Positions 53,400 to 64,000 of a stretch of DNA of 64,000 bases are shown in pieces. The stretch is from Allantophomopsis cytisporea (Eukaryota > Ascomycota > Leotiomycetes > Phacidiales > Phacidiaceae): assembly GCA_024752435.1 (NCBI GenBank), contig CP103032.1, positions 1,550,001-1,614,000 on the forward strand, written 5' to 3'. The number at the start of each line of letters is the position of its first letter. Within the stretch, counting starts at the first letter, position 1. Both the position numbers and the translations under genes were made by a program. The notes under the pieces are model-generated. The model was not told where the DNA came from. It was given only the letters and a program-made list of their open reading frames with translations, and ran no database searches.

Positions 53400-56213
53400 T
53401 TAGCGATAAGCTCCTCCGAAGCGGGCGTTCTGCTGTGGAGGCATTACACCACGAGCACTTGATCCAGCAGCTCCTACACCACCTGAACCAGGCCCAACCC
53501 CAGGTCCTGGCCGAGTGGCAAAGGCAGGATTGGTGCAAAGCATTCCAACACGGGAACCGAACTTGGATCCACGAAGGGAAACCATGTGCTTGCGGATGTG
53601 AGCAGCAACAATCTCACGATGCTGGGGATTGGAGTGGGTCAAGATGTACTGGATGAGGTAGTTGCCGTATTGATCACTGGCGATGTCAATAAGTGGAATA
53701 CGTGGACGATCGATGCGGCCTTCACAGACACGATCGAGATAACGACCGAGGAAGTCAGCGCCACCGATCTTCAGACATTTCTCAACGACCTTTGATGCAA
53801 ACTGGTCCATGCTATATTCCGAAGCATATCGAATGACGTGGTCGATAGCACGGCTACGGTCTGGTGGAGCACCGTGTTCGCAGATGTGCTGGATGCACCA
53901 GTTACCGAATTGACCGTGAGCGACGATGTCAATGCTTGCAAGAACTTCTTCAATGCATGGACGCTAAGTTCTATTAGTGAAATTCAGTCTAGGAACTGTA
54001 AATGTAACTTACTTTATCATCCTCAAGGCAGTTCTCGAAGATATTCTGTACAACAAGACTACCGGTCTCACCCAAAGCAACTTCATGCCACATGCCGTGA
54101 AGAGCCTCATTGACGAACTTCATGATCTGAGGTGGGGATTCGGTCCAACGAAGCTCGAACAACTTTTGCCAAACATGGCAAGCATATCGGTGGATTACAG
54201 TCTCTGGAATACGACGGAGGAGCTCATGAACCATAATAGCCTTGTAGTCTTCTGGGACAGAGTCAAAAGCCTTCTGAACGACGTGGCAGCCGAAAGCGTC
54301 CATACTCAAGTTCAAGGTATTACCTCTGATGGATTCCGCAATCTTGATGACCTGTTCTGGGGTACCATGCTCAAAGCAACGCTGGACAAGAAAATTACCA
54401 AAGCGGTTGACCATCAATGGGTATGCCTGCGCCACGATTGCTTCAACAATATCATACTTTTGTTCACTGGTACCGACCTTCAACTTTTGCTGGAGGAAGA
54501 TGGAAGCTTGTTGGTCATTGTTGCAGACAATCTTATCGACAATGTACTTCCAGTTACAATTTACTGTACGATCCAATAGGCGACGATAGTTGAGGGGCTC
54601 TGTGGTTGGAAGAAATGTCTGGCCCTCAGCTGCAATTGTCTGCTGGAAATCAGACAGGGTGTGGGAAGATTTGAGGATCTTGCTCACCTCATTCTTCCAG
54701 CCTCCTTGGCTACTGGTCGAGCTGAACTCAGGAGCATGAGGGGAGAGTGGGGAGCCGATAGGCTGAGGCTGATAGCCCATACTACCAGGGAATAATCCCA
54801 TACCCATTGGTGGATTGATAGGACCCGCAGTACCACCTGCCATACCACCGACGGAGCCATATGTGCTACCAGACGGAGTGAAGCCATCAAAAGAGCTGTT
54901 GCTGGAAGCATAAGTGCCACCGGCATTACGGGCGTTGTATCGACCACCACCACGACGTGGAGGGCCCATGCTAAGATCATCTCCTATAAGACGATCGGTT
55001 CTGAAACCACCAATACCTGTACCTGGAAAACCCATAGCCTGGTCGTTAAAGGATTGACCAAACCCAGCACGCTGTCCACTCAATGGACCAGTACCCACGA
55101 AGTTGTTATTTGGCTGAAAGTCAGGCATTACACTTTGGAGACCGGGGTACTGCTGACGAGGACCATTACCCCAGATGGCACGAGCACGGTTGAAACCGCC
55201 AGCAGATAATGCATCGCTAGTGTCAGACTGAGCATCATCAGTTCCAAGCCAGTTGTTGTCACGAGAGAAATGAGGTCTCATTGAGGGATTAAGGGATTGT
55301 GGGAGACTATTCATCTGGTCACTGGTTTGATCCATTTGGAAATCAACCTCAGAGGCACCACCAATGGCTTGATCAACTGTATGCTTTGTGATACGGTTCT
55401 GGGTGAGCTCCTGATCCATTCGTGCAATCTGAGCCTTAGCTTTCTCAAGCTCAAGTCTCATACGTAGAACCTCATTCGTACCCGACTGAGGAGTCTCGCC
55501 ACCATCAAGGCTAGGTTGAGCACTGGATGGATCTGTGTTGAATGTATCTGTGGCTGGCGTAATTGGCACAGAGCTGCTTGTAGACTTAACATAGTCGACA
55601 GTACGAGCATATGCAACGTCTTCGGTGCTATCGACTTGCTTACTCATGGAGGCTTGTTGCTCAGAGAGCTTGGCAATAAGCTTGTCCATAGGGTTGACCT
55701 CAGTCAAGTTTGTAGCATCGTGCTTGACCTTTATCTTCTGTAAACATCAGTGAGTGTTTTTAAAAAGCCTTGAAGATTACGAACAGCTAGAGCTCAAGGT
55801 GAAAAGGAATGTGTGACTGACCTTTGGGGCTTGGTTGCCAAACTTAGAGGATGACAAGGCACTGGCGGACTTCTTCAAGGTAAGGGTGCGCTCCTGAAAG
55901 ATGTATAGTTAGTATGTATTGTGTGAATCATAAGGGTGTGCTGGCTCGGTCGAGAAGTGTTCAACCACTGTTGATAGTGACAATGGTAGAGGGCTGGGAG
56001 CACCAGATCGAAAGTGACGATTGTTTCGATGCCAATCACATTCAAATCCTATGGGAGTATAGTGGCAAATTACGCTGAGAAATGACTGAGACTTACTGGC
56101 TGATTTGCTGACTGTCCGTTTCCTTTCTCATTGTTTGCGTTTTCCTGCTCTGAAAGGCGGTTTGGAGTAGGGCGACGGGAGGTCGGTGAACCCGTAGAAT
56201 GAGCCGCCGACAT
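53400..56213 (-). CDS. PUF (Pumilio) repeat RNA-binding protein
   Basis: Cytoplasmic post-transcriptional regulator that binds 3' UTRs. The protein is 825 aa from exons 56213-56097, 55893-55822, 55737-54013 and 53963-53400, all phase 0. The first 430 residues are low-complexity (Ser, Gly, Asn, Gln), with a short coiled coil (LRMRLELEKAKAQIARMDQE) around 140-160. The PUF domain covers about 440-790. Repeat cores read NRFGNFLVQR, DAFGCHVVQK, RYACHVWQK, ETGSLVVQN, GQFGNWCIQH, DQFASKVVEK, DQYGNYLIQY and SKFGSRVGML. Several have the canonical RNA-reading triplets (N-F-x-x-x-Q, C-H-x-x-Q, S-x-x-x-E), while ETGSLVVQN and the last are degenerate. The C-terminus is Gly/Pro-rich. Which yeast Puf it corresponds to cannot be decided by eye. 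Confidence 0.93.
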
Positions 56214-57521
56214 GATGGAAATCTTTGTAGAGTGTTTGTGACAAGTTGGAGACTCGAACGGTATAGAGGCAGATGTCTTGTTCGTGGATGCAAGTAGGAT
56301 ATGACGAGGAGTAGATTAGTAGGGAAGAAAGAAGTGTTTGGAGAAGATGGGAGAAAAGAAGTGTGGAAATGATTTATATCAGGGAATATCTATGAGAGTC
56401 GTAGCTCCGGTATCGTATATGACGAAAGGCCTCGAGGTCAGCCTCGTGGCAAGTACACTCCTTGAGCAAATGTGCTGCCGAGGTTGAATTGTGGAGGAGC
56501 GGACGACTGCACGACTGGAGCTTTGGCCGGTGAGGTCGACGATGGCCTGCAGGTACAACGAGCTGTGAGTGAAGTCCGATGATGTCCAAACAAAACTATT
56601 GAATGAGTATTTGAAATCAAAGAAGCATCAAGAGAGTGACGACGCCAAAAAGTCTAATTGTAGATTCTGGAGAGGGAGAAGGAGTGTAGTGGGTGTGTTG
56701 TGGGGGAGCAGCTGTGCCTACCTCAGCTTACTTTTATATTCGTCGTGGAGAGGGTCCTTAGCGGCCAAAACGAGTCCACGACGAAAATGAGAAAGAGAAG
56801 GAACAACAACAAAGGAAGGCATGAATCGATGGGGGCGTGCGAATAGTCATCAAGACCCAATCGTCATAATGAAAAGCACATGTGTCTCCTTGCACTAATG
56901 CAGCACAAGAAAGAAGAAACAAGTCGTCCTGGGCTCTGTCTAATGGCCTTTCCGAAACATGGGTAAAGCTTAAAATAATTTGGAATCAATTCCCACGAGA
57001 CCATGGATGCCGTCACAAATACAGAAGGGAAGCTTATCTGTACAGCTGCTATTCTCAGAACCTCTAACACCAGCAAGCATGTCAACAGAAACGGCGGCAG
57101 CATGGATCTCTGACTCCAGATAATACTAGAGAACGTACCTAGAAAGAGCTTCCGAGATCCTGAGCGATATTCGTAAGGCCGTAAGTGATCTCGCAGAATG
57201 TCCATTCGAACCTTGATTCTCGAAGCATCTGATGCTAACAAGCCAGTTCATCAGCTCGCCAGAGCTGGTAAGAGGATAATTGCTTCAGATTGACAGAAGG
57301 TCTGGAAGGACGAATATCCTCGGCAAATACATCAAATCCCTAAACACCACAGAGATAATTCATGAATCTTCCACAATCATTATCATCACAATCCATGTAA
57401 AAACCAATTAGAGGATCATGAAATTCTGTATACTCCCATGGCTTCCAGCCGACGCCAAACAATGCCTCCAAGATGCCATATTTCATACAAGATGCTTCTA
57501 TAGCATATCCCAATATCCCGT
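56214..57521. other. Spacer upstream of the PUF gene
   Basis: About 1.3 kb. The first 500-600 bp are purine-rich on the plus strand and probably represent a long PUF 5' leader, common for PUF genes. A 125-codon minus-strand frame at 56864-57241 is hydrophobic and Arg-rich with no domain and was not called. The right end is the MRPS33 3' flank. Confidence 0.4.
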
Positions 57522-58019
57522 TTATTTCTTCTTCTTCTGGCCTCCTCTGGTTGACTCTGTACTATCTGTCAGTATTCCAAACCGCAGCAGGGATTGAACG
57601 TGTTGACATACCGGCTCCAGTCCTCTTCTTCTTTGGAGCTCCCTTGCCTCTTGCTTTTTTGCTGTAAATTTCTGTCAGTCGACCTGGCTACACTAGTGTT
57701 CGGATTGGCGCATGCATACAGCAATAGATGTTCGTTTCGGTCCTCCTGGAAGTCGTCCCAAGTATCCAATTCTGGGAATGCCTTCTGCAAATCCTTGATG
57801 GTGGCTACTTTTCTTGGGTAGTATGCTGCGAGAGCTGGACCCCTCAGGCGTTGTCGAAGAATCTTGTTACCGGTTCGAAGACCTTCAGGGTTGAAGGTTG
57901 TTGAGAAGATCTTGCATTGGACCTATGATATTTTATCAGAACCATTGAGTCAATCGGACCACATCATGCGATAGGTATACCTTCATAAGGTCCAGAATCC
58001 TCGACCGTGCGATCGACAT
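57522..58019 (-). CDS. mrps33: Mitochondrial small ribosomal subunit protein MRPS33 (Rsm27)
   Basis: Component of the mitochondrial ribosome small subunit. The protein is 111 aa from four small exons: 58019-57981, 57922-57720, 57661-57612 and 57565-57522. It is visible only when spliced. Family motifs are SRILDLMKVQCKIFSTTFNP, GLRTGNKILRQRLRGPALAAY, YYPRKVATIKDLQKAFPEL and a final Lys-rich tail (KKARGKGAPKKKRTG, GGQKKKK). The Arg-rich N-terminus serves for import. Length fits the family (about 105-115). Introns are 58 bp (57980-57923), 58 bp and 46 bp with standard GT-AG ends. It is divergent from the RNase III gene across 242 bp. Confidence 0.93.
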
Positions 58020-58261
58020 CGTTAATTAGCTATGGGAATCTTCCTTGGATCCTGATCGCATGTTCGTTGACGTCCTGGTGAATTTCCACTAGTGCAATTT
58101 CGGCGCTAGGTTTATCGATAATCCGAAATCTGGGGAAATTTGGACATTTTGAATCCAAGTCTTGCGCATGAACTCCATACTTCAAACACCGACCTTTTCT
58201 GCTGGAGTTTTTTTCTTTAGTTCAAGAAAGCGAGTTGCTGGGCAGCTTATCAGTTTTGAAT
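58020..58261. promoter_or_regulatory. Bidirectional promoter of MRPS33 and the RNase III gene
   Basis: 242 bp between divergent start codons. It includes GGATCCAAGGAAGATTCC near the MRPS33 side. No specific site is claimed. Confidence 0.5.
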
Positions 58262-59372
58262 ATGTCGAAACGTAAGCAGGGATCGAGCATCGCGCATATT
58301 GAAGCTTCTAATTTAACCAAGAGACAATGTGTGGTAAGCTCTGACAATGCGATGTGTGCAGCTCACAGCTAATGCTACCCAGGAAGCCGACAAGTCTCTA
58401 CAGAATACAACAAACGTACCATCGAACTCTAATCCCACGACTCTTAATGGCATAGAACTTTCAAACCAAAATCATGAACATAGAATACCTACCGTCCCAT
58501 TGATACCTCCTCCTGGATCGGTAACACCATGGACTTCTGCGTCCATACCTTCATCACTACCACCACTGCCGAAGATTTTCGACGAAACGCTTGAAAGGGC
58601 AGCCTTTACGCATTCGGGTCTTGTTATGCAAACAAAGACTCCTTCTTACGAACGCCTCGAATGGGTTGGAGACGCTTATTTGTACCTCATATCCGTTCTC
58701 TTGATCTCTTCAACATTTACATCGCATTCACCTGGTAAATGCTCACAAATACGCGAGCTACTGGTCAAGAATGAGACACTGGCTGGTTATGCCAGACAAT
58801 ATGGATTCGAAAAACGAGCACGACTTCCTCCCGAGTTCACAGACAAACCATTACCAGGCGAATTAGCTGCTAGTCAGAAGGAAAAGACTAAAGTCATGGG
58901 CGATATCTTCGAGGCTTATGTAGCTGCAGTTGTACAGTCAGATCCAATTGGCGGTGTTGCGAGAGTTTCAGAGTGGTTGAAATCTTTGTGGGCTGGTACG
59001 ATTGCGAAGCAGATTAGAGAACAGGAACATATCGCACATGTACCTTTGTCAGAGGACAAAACCAATCCCAAAGAGCGATTGGCACAGAAGATTGTCAGCC
59101 CGGGTATTAAACTCAATTACAAAGATGCAGCACCAGAACAACCTGATAAGGAGAATGGAGGAATGGTATTCACAGTTGGAGTGTACTTGACTGGATGGGG
59201 TGAGACGGACAAACAGATTGGCTTTGGACGAGCGAAAGGAAAAAAGGAAGCCGGTACTAAGGCCGCAGAGATGGCTCTTTCGAACAAGAAGATCATAAAT
59301 GTTTATGCGGAGATGAAGAAGGCTTTTGATGAGAGGAGGAGAAACGAAAAGGAAGCTGCCGAACAGCAATAG
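58262..59372 (+). CDS. RNase III (Rnt1/Pac1-type double-stranded RNA endonuclease)
   Basis: Predicted nuclear dsRNA endonuclease that processes pre-rRNA and snRNA/snoRNA precursors. The protein is 353 aa from exons 58262-58333 and 58383-59372, joined by a 49-bp intron with a GCTAATG branch and CCCAG acceptor. An upstream TGCAG would make a 28-bp intron and was rejected. The RNase III domain begins with IFDETLERAAFTHSG. Its signature is ERLEWVGDAYLYL (Glu117 and Asp121 acidic residues), and the second acidic pair is in MGDIFEAYVAAVV (Asp198, Glu201), so the active site looks complete. A dsRNA-binding domain follows at about 245-335 (NPKERLAQKI, GFGRAKGKKEAGTKAAEMAL). The start gives a basic MSKRKQGSS nuclear-type N-terminus. 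It is shorter than yeast Rnt1 (471) but similar to Pac1 (363). Confidence 0.93.
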
Positions 59373-59957
59373 TCTTAGGGAGACTTGGACACATTTTGAT
59401 GTTTCTGCAATTAGAGATACCCAATAGAAATGCGACATGATTTTCATATGCATTCCACGTGGCACGGATATCTAGTTACACTCCTCGGAGCCTTCTGGTT
59501 CTTAACCTTGATTACTGATTGGGCATCATTCTCATTTGAATACTTCTACCGTTTTCAGAAAGATCTCATAGAATGAAGTTATACATCAAAACAACGTTAC
59601 AATTTGCCTGAAGCAGCTTCCGATTCCTAACTTGTCGGTGTCATCATTAAATCAAAGAAAGTTCCTAGAAAGATTCTAGCGTCGGTTTCCCCATATTAGT
59701 GTCAACCCCAGCAACCTCGGCGCAGGGTAGAGTGCATGCATGAGACGACAATTTACCTAAGTCAATAACACGCGCAACGCCAATCCTACGATTTCACAAC
59801 CCTGACTATTGCTTCATTTTCGATTTGTGTGAAAACTTTTGCTGTGAGACTTGTGCATACTCACTTCATGTTTTGGTCCATGTCCATGCGACGATAAGAC
59901 GCGAGTTGGGTCGCGCGATACCGGTCAATACGTACGATAAGCCCGCCGTCCAGGAAG
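59373..59957. other. Spacer between the RNase III gene and ATG37
   Basis: About 585 bp with the RNase III 3' flank and the ATG37 promoter and leader. No gene was recognised. Confidence 0.4.
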
Positions 59958-61003
59958 ATGGCAGATTCAGTGGGCAAGTTCTCCCACCCCACGCAACGGA
60001 TAGAATTTATGAGATAGCGAATGGATAATCTAACATTGACTCCAGATCGTGTCTTCGTGCACGCGCTCAACACCGTAAAGCGGCTTCCGAAAACGGGCTC
60101 TCTGCGACCCCCACCTTCTGATCGCTTGAGGCTATATGGACTCTACAAGCAGGCCATGGAGGGGGATGTAGATGGAGTCATGGAAAGGCCGAGAAGTATA
60201 GTGGGCAGTAAGGATACACAGGAGGCCGAGGACGTGACGAGGGAGAGGGAGAAGTGGGATGCCTGGGATGCACAGAGGGGTGTGAGCAAGACAGAGGCGA
60301 AGAGGAGATATATTGAGGCTTTGATTGATACTATGCATAAATACGCTAGTAACACCACGTAAGTCGCCGATTCAATTGACATGGGCTCGGGACTAACATC
60401 AATAGGGATGCAAGGGAATTGGTTGCCGAACTTGAATTCGTGTGGGATCAGATCAAGAACAATAGTGCTTCGTCTGGCCGCTCTCGCTCATCGAATGGCT
60501 CACGGAATCAGTACAATGATTCTCAGCCTGTATATGCTCGCCGATTTGAACAGCCTCGATCAGGTAATGACGGCCCTATGAGGGTTCTGAGTCCCATGTC
60601 TCAAGACGACATCGAATCGCAGAAGCAGTTCAACGGTCAAGAGGGTGAACGGTTAGAAGGTGATGAGTTCGGGGATCAAGATCCGCAGAACTTGAGCAGG
60701 GAGACGAAGAAGTGGCGCAAGAGCGTGGAACAAGGCCTTGTTAAAATGACTGCAGAAATGGCAGCGTTACGTGAACAGGTGGCCTCTGGGCGGGAATTAA
60801 GAGGTCAACGACGTCGCACGCTCGGGGCCTGGATCACTTGGTTTGCATGGATTTTCGTGAAGCATTTCACAGTAGATGCGCTGATATTGGGTATCATACT
60901 CTTGTGGCTGAGGAAGAAGAAGGACAGACGTCTAGAGGATCTTCTGAGAGAGTGGGTGAGAGCTGGAAGGGCATATATGAGGAGGATTTTACCAGCGAGG
61001 TAA
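59958..61003 (+). CDS. atg37: Peroxisomal acyl-CoA-binding membrane protein ATG37 (ACBD5-like)
   Basis: Tail-anchored peroxisomal membrane protein whose acyl-CoA-binding domain and C-terminal anchor act in pexophagy (Atg37) and membrane contacts (ACBD5). The protein is 308 aa from exons 59958-59973, 60046-60358 and 60406-61003. Exon 1 (MADSV plus one base) is joined by a GC-AG intron (donor GG|GCAAGT, acceptor CTAAC-then-CCAG), giving MADSVDRVFVHALNTVKR. Starting instead at the ATG at 60021 would give MDNLTLTPDRVFVHAL and no intron. The ACB domain covers about 5-112: LRPPPSDRLRLYGLYKQAMEG, WDAWDAQRGVSKTEAKRRYI. A disordered linker and a coiled coil (LVKMTAEMAALREQVASG) follow. The transmembrane segment is at about 257-278 (HFTVDALILGIILLWL), flanked by RKKKDRR. 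Confidence 0.92.
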
Positions 61004-61157
61004 CTGTGTTCATTGAAGATATCATTTAGCGTGGGAAAGCATGGCACGGGGGTGTACTCTGTACGAGTGGGTTTATGTATAATAGGATATATACTTGAGC
61101 ACTAAATGTACAAATATCAACAAACAACAACCTTATGTTTTCGAGCTCGGCTCAATT

Positions 61158-61692
61158 TCAAGATGGCATGCCGTCCACCTGTGCTGCTCCCTTGACGGGA
61201 GCTACCCATGGAACTCTGGTGGGCGCAAAGATCTCTGTGGTGGGAACATTGTCCTTTGGCCAGTCCGCATCATCCATAACTCCAAACTTGATGATGTGCT
61301 TGTTCGGGAATGAATCTCCTGTTCGGAAGAGCGTCGTTCCACAATCTCCACAGAAATGAGATGTGATCTGCTTGCCTGTATCGGCAGTCTTTGAGATTGA
61401 CTTTGGAGAACCTAGTACGTTCAGTAATTAGTTTTTATGTAGAGTTGGCACAAGGCGAGGAAGGAATGAACCTTTCTCAAGTTTGAAGTTCGAATCATCT
61501 ACAATGACGTTACTGCTGTATGTTGAGCCACTAATCTTGCGACAGTCGAGACAGTGACACAAGATCTGGAGATGTCAGTCTACTTTGGTGCTGAAGCAAT
61601 TTGTCTTTAATCAGAGAGTGACATACATTAGCGTCTGGCTCTCCACTGTAAGAGATGCGCACTTTATCGCAGAAACATCCTCCAGAAGGCAT
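61158..61692 (-). CDS. GFA-family (glutathione-dependent formaldehyde-activating-like) zinc protein
   Basis: Predicted 137 aa from exons 61692-61627, 61565-61472 and 61411-61158. The fold is the CENP-V/GFA domain with two zinc sites: GGCFCDKVRISYSGEP carries the first C-x-C, LCHCLDCRKISGSTYSSNV the second Cys cluster, and HFCGDCGTTLFRTG the third. The true Gfa enzyme catalyses S-hydroxymethylglutathione formation, but many fungal members have unknown substrates, so only family membership is claimed. The protein ends with the common PWVAPVKGAAQVDGMPS. The introns (61, 60 bp) have GTATGT and GTTCAT donors and CCAG/CTAG acceptors. No targeting signal is seen. Confidence 0.9.
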
Positions 61693-62256
61693 TTTGACTC
61701 AAGGCTCTTGATGAATTGAAGATGATAATTTATTATGATTTGGAATTAGTCAGCGAATTGGGAGAACAGAGGAATATAGTAATCATTTGAGTTGAGCGGC
61801 TTCACAGCCACGTATATATATACATGATGAACCACTCTGAACTCCTCATTATTTTGTTTCGCTCTAGTCCTTTCAATATTGTAGGAATTTGGGCACAGAA
61901 TATAGCATGATTGTCGGAGTAATGGGCGGCGCACTGATCCGTAACCTTTTACAGTACTAAACGAGCTTCCACCCCGCATTTATACGTTGCTTTGGTGCTT
62001 AGTACCTTAGATCTCCGCAGTTTTAGACCGCTCTAAGACAACATCAACTACAGCAACACTACCCTTGCGCTTTTTCAGGCACTCTGTACCTCGGAAACTC
62101 AGAGATTGAAGAATTTGGATTCGATATTTCCGCGGATATAGGAACTGGGGAACTTGAGCTTATAGCTTCTACTTCGTTTTGCAGATCCGAAGTTCTAGCC
62201 ACAGCTTTTGTTTGCAACATTGATTACCGTCACGCTCATTTCATCCAACTTTCTGC
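61693..62256. other. Divergent spacer between the GFA-like gene and the CCCH gene
   Basis: About 560 bp containing both promoters. A 77-codon minus-strand frame at 61746-61979 has no motif. No repeat was seen. Confidence 0.4.
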
Positions 62257-63332
62257 ATGATGGCGAATCAAGTACCGGTAGAGCAACCCCAAGAAGTATG
62301 AAAATGTTTACTTAAAATACCTTCAAATCCACTTCAACAATTCACGTGACTAACATATTTTAGTTCTCTCTTGCTGGCGCTATTTTCATTCCTTTTGAGG
62401 GTATCACAGACTCTGAGAGTACGGCCTCGTCTGGTGAGACTAATTTGAAGACAGTTTTGGAGAGCTTGGATAGGAGCAAGGATGACGTGAAACGAAACAT
62501 GATCTTCTTGGCGAAGTTGAAGCAGGAGAAGATCTTGGAGGAGACTGAGGAAGCTTTGAAGAAGGAAGAAGCAAATGACGCATGCAGGAGGAGGAGGGAG
62601 AAAGGATACGAGATAGAGAGAGAGGCTTTGCTGCAAAGAATGAGGAGAGCAAGGAGGAGTTCGAAAGACTTTGGAACGGGAGGTGATGTCGAGATGAGTG
62701 GAATGGAGTCAACCACAAATGCACCAAAGTCTACGAGCGAACAGGTTGGACAGAAGCTGGAACTGCTTTTCGAAAGCTCAGTCAGGGAACTCGATGCATA
62801 CGATGCGTTTATGGAGCAGCAGAAGGTTAAGGCTCACCAAGATATTGCACAGCAGCAAATCAACAAGATCAAAGAAGCAGCTCAATATCAATCTGGTGCA
62901 CGGAGACCCAGTGCATCAACAGGGTCATCTGAAGGAGCAAATCTTGCAGTTGCAAATACCCCCATGCCAGAGAGAAGCAAAACCTATCCTTCAACGTCGG
63001 ATATCAACACAGATAACCAACGTCCACCAGCACACAGTGCTGACCCGTATTGGCATCTGGAATCACGATATAAGGAGCCTGACAAGTGGGCACCTTCTGC
63101 TACAGATGCCTCGGTCACTACTGGAAGACAGGCTTATGGCCAGAGCAGCGGCCATCAAAATACCAACCATGGACCTCCCCCACGTGGACCCAAGGTCATG
63201 AGAGAGAGAAAAGAGCACCCAAGGACACACATCTTCACATGCACATATTGGTATCGAGGTTACTGTTCTAAGGGCGACAGTTGCACCTATCGACATGATC
63301 GCCTTGGCGAAGATCCGCCTGGAATGATATGA
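62257..63332 (+). CDS. CCCH zinc-finger protein with coiled coil
   Basis: Predicted RNA-binding protein of 335 aa from exons 62257-62295 and 62364-63332; the 68-bp intron has a CTAAC branch and a TTTTAG acceptor. Near the C-terminus one C-x7-C-x5-C-x3-H finger is complete (Cys306, Cys314, Cys320, His324; CTYWYRGYC, SKGDSCTYRH), the type that binds single-stranded RNA. Residues about 30-100 are a charged coiled coil (KQEKILEETEEALKKEEAND). The middle is Ser/Gln/Pro-rich. The start is MMANQVPVEQ; either of the two adjacent Mets may be used. No closer family assignment can be made by eye; an mRNA-processing or decay role is an inference. Confidence 0.85.
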
Positions 63333-64000
63333 TTTGCATGGTTTTATGATGACGAGACCCAGAGTATTGATGAATACCTCTGAGATTCTGAAAGAACGCT
63401 AACGGGTCTACGGAAAGCCGTTGGGTGGGATTTGGAGATAAGGTCTTATAACGCGTTACAGTAACGTGAACTTTGTATGTACATAATACATACTCCGTAC
63501 ACCCGATCACGGGATGACGTCCAACATCGAACCTGCTAGCTACAGTGCCAGTCGATTTGAGAGTGACTAGCAATCACAAAACAGCATTATTATCATCTGG
63601 TGCATAGCAGAACATGACATGCGTATACCTGTACAGCATCTTACAACCCAACGCTGTTCGGCGTGACCAATACGCGTAAACATAGAGTTCTCGATGTTGC
63701 CGACCACTTCATCAGCCGTTTGTCTATTTTTTTTCTTTTTTTAAAAACAATATGACAATGCCCACATGCAGGGGCTCAATTATCTCGCTTTGCAAAGCAC
63801 TTTAACCAGCTCTTGCATGCAAGCGCACAATGATATTCACTTCACGAAAAATAATGTAGCGACCGTCGGTAAGTTACATGTCGCATCGAGAAAATTTGTA
63901 GTTTACTCTTGACTGCATCCATTTCGGCGCCCAGTTTTGTGCTCTAGAGCACATGATAGAGGAGGACCTGATCGAAAAACATCGTGCAACCGAAATTGTA
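63333..64000. other. Right-end spacer
   Basis: About 670 bp after the CCCH gene, with only a T-rich tract (63727-63742). No gene, RNA or repeat is recognised before the window edge. Confidence 0.4.

Noticed and set aside
56864..57241. 125-codon minus-strand frame
   Set aside because: Hydrophobic Arg/Ser/Leu mixture without domain, between a PUF leader and MRPS33 3' flank.
58334..58361. 28-bp intron in the RNase III gene ending at TGCAG
   Set aside because: Too short for a fungal spliceosomal intron; the 49-bp intron with a proper branch site and CCCAG keeps the same frame.

Overview
The window is nuclear DNA of a filamentous ascomycete (Pezizomycotina). The genes have several short introns (about 45-270 bp), GTAAGT/GTATGT-type donors and CTAAC/CTGAC branch sites. 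The proteins (HSP60, ATP2, UFD1, MCX1, GBE1, RVB2, SCD6, ATG37) read as fungal orthologues. The overall style suggests Leotiomycetes (Sclerotinia/Botrytis-like), but that placement is an inference from general appearance. I assembled all gene models by hand from reading frames and splice signals, so small exons and UTRs are the weakest parts.

Left third (1-21 kb). After the 5' part of mitochondrial HSP60 there is a run of seven small-to-medium genes at about 4.6, 9.8, 11.7, 13.5, 15.6, 17.7 and 19.8 kb. All encode the same kind of roughly 45-residue Myb/SANT-like helical domain near the N-terminus, followed by a basic or acidic disordered tail. Six are on the minus strand and the last is on the plus strand. 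Their tails share no obvious similarity, but five of them keep a phase-0 intron at the same point of the domain, and one gene carries the domain twice, each copy with that intron. A decayed fragment of an eighth copy lies at 3.5 kb in inverted orientation. This paralogue array, separated by unusually long non-coding spacers, is the most notable feature of the window.

Middle (21-46 kb). A single-exon amidoligase-like gene sits alone in sparse DNA at 22.4-23.6 kb. UFD1 and the GYF-domain splicing protein LIN1 follow head-to-head. Next comes a gene-poor AT-rich stretch (27.6-29.8 kb) with a stop-interrupted SH3-domain pseudogene. Then come ATP synthase beta (ATP2), a 2.6 kb sparse region with one possible tiny membrane-protein gene, the mitochondrial ClpX-like unfoldase MCX1 divergent from glycogen branching enzyme, a large nuclear-looking coiled-coil protein, and the RVB2 AAA+ helicase.

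Right part (46-64 kb). This part is denser and mostly housekeeping: a small protein with a Thr-rich tract, a GNAT acetyltransferase, the LSM14-type RNA granule protein SCD6 head-to-head with a KPWE-motif (PEX39-like) protein, a PUF-repeat RNA-binding protein, mitoribosomal protein MRPS33 head-to-head with an RNase III, the peroxisomal acyl-CoA-binding ATG37, a GFA-family zinc enzyme and a CCCH zinc-finger protein. The genes do not form one pathway. Mitochondrial functions (HSP60, ATP2, MCX1, MRPS33), RNA metabolism (LIN1, SCD6, PUF, RNase III, CCCH protein) and peroxisome biology (PEX39-like, ATG37) recur. No rRNA, tRNA, CRISPR array or intact transposon was recognised.
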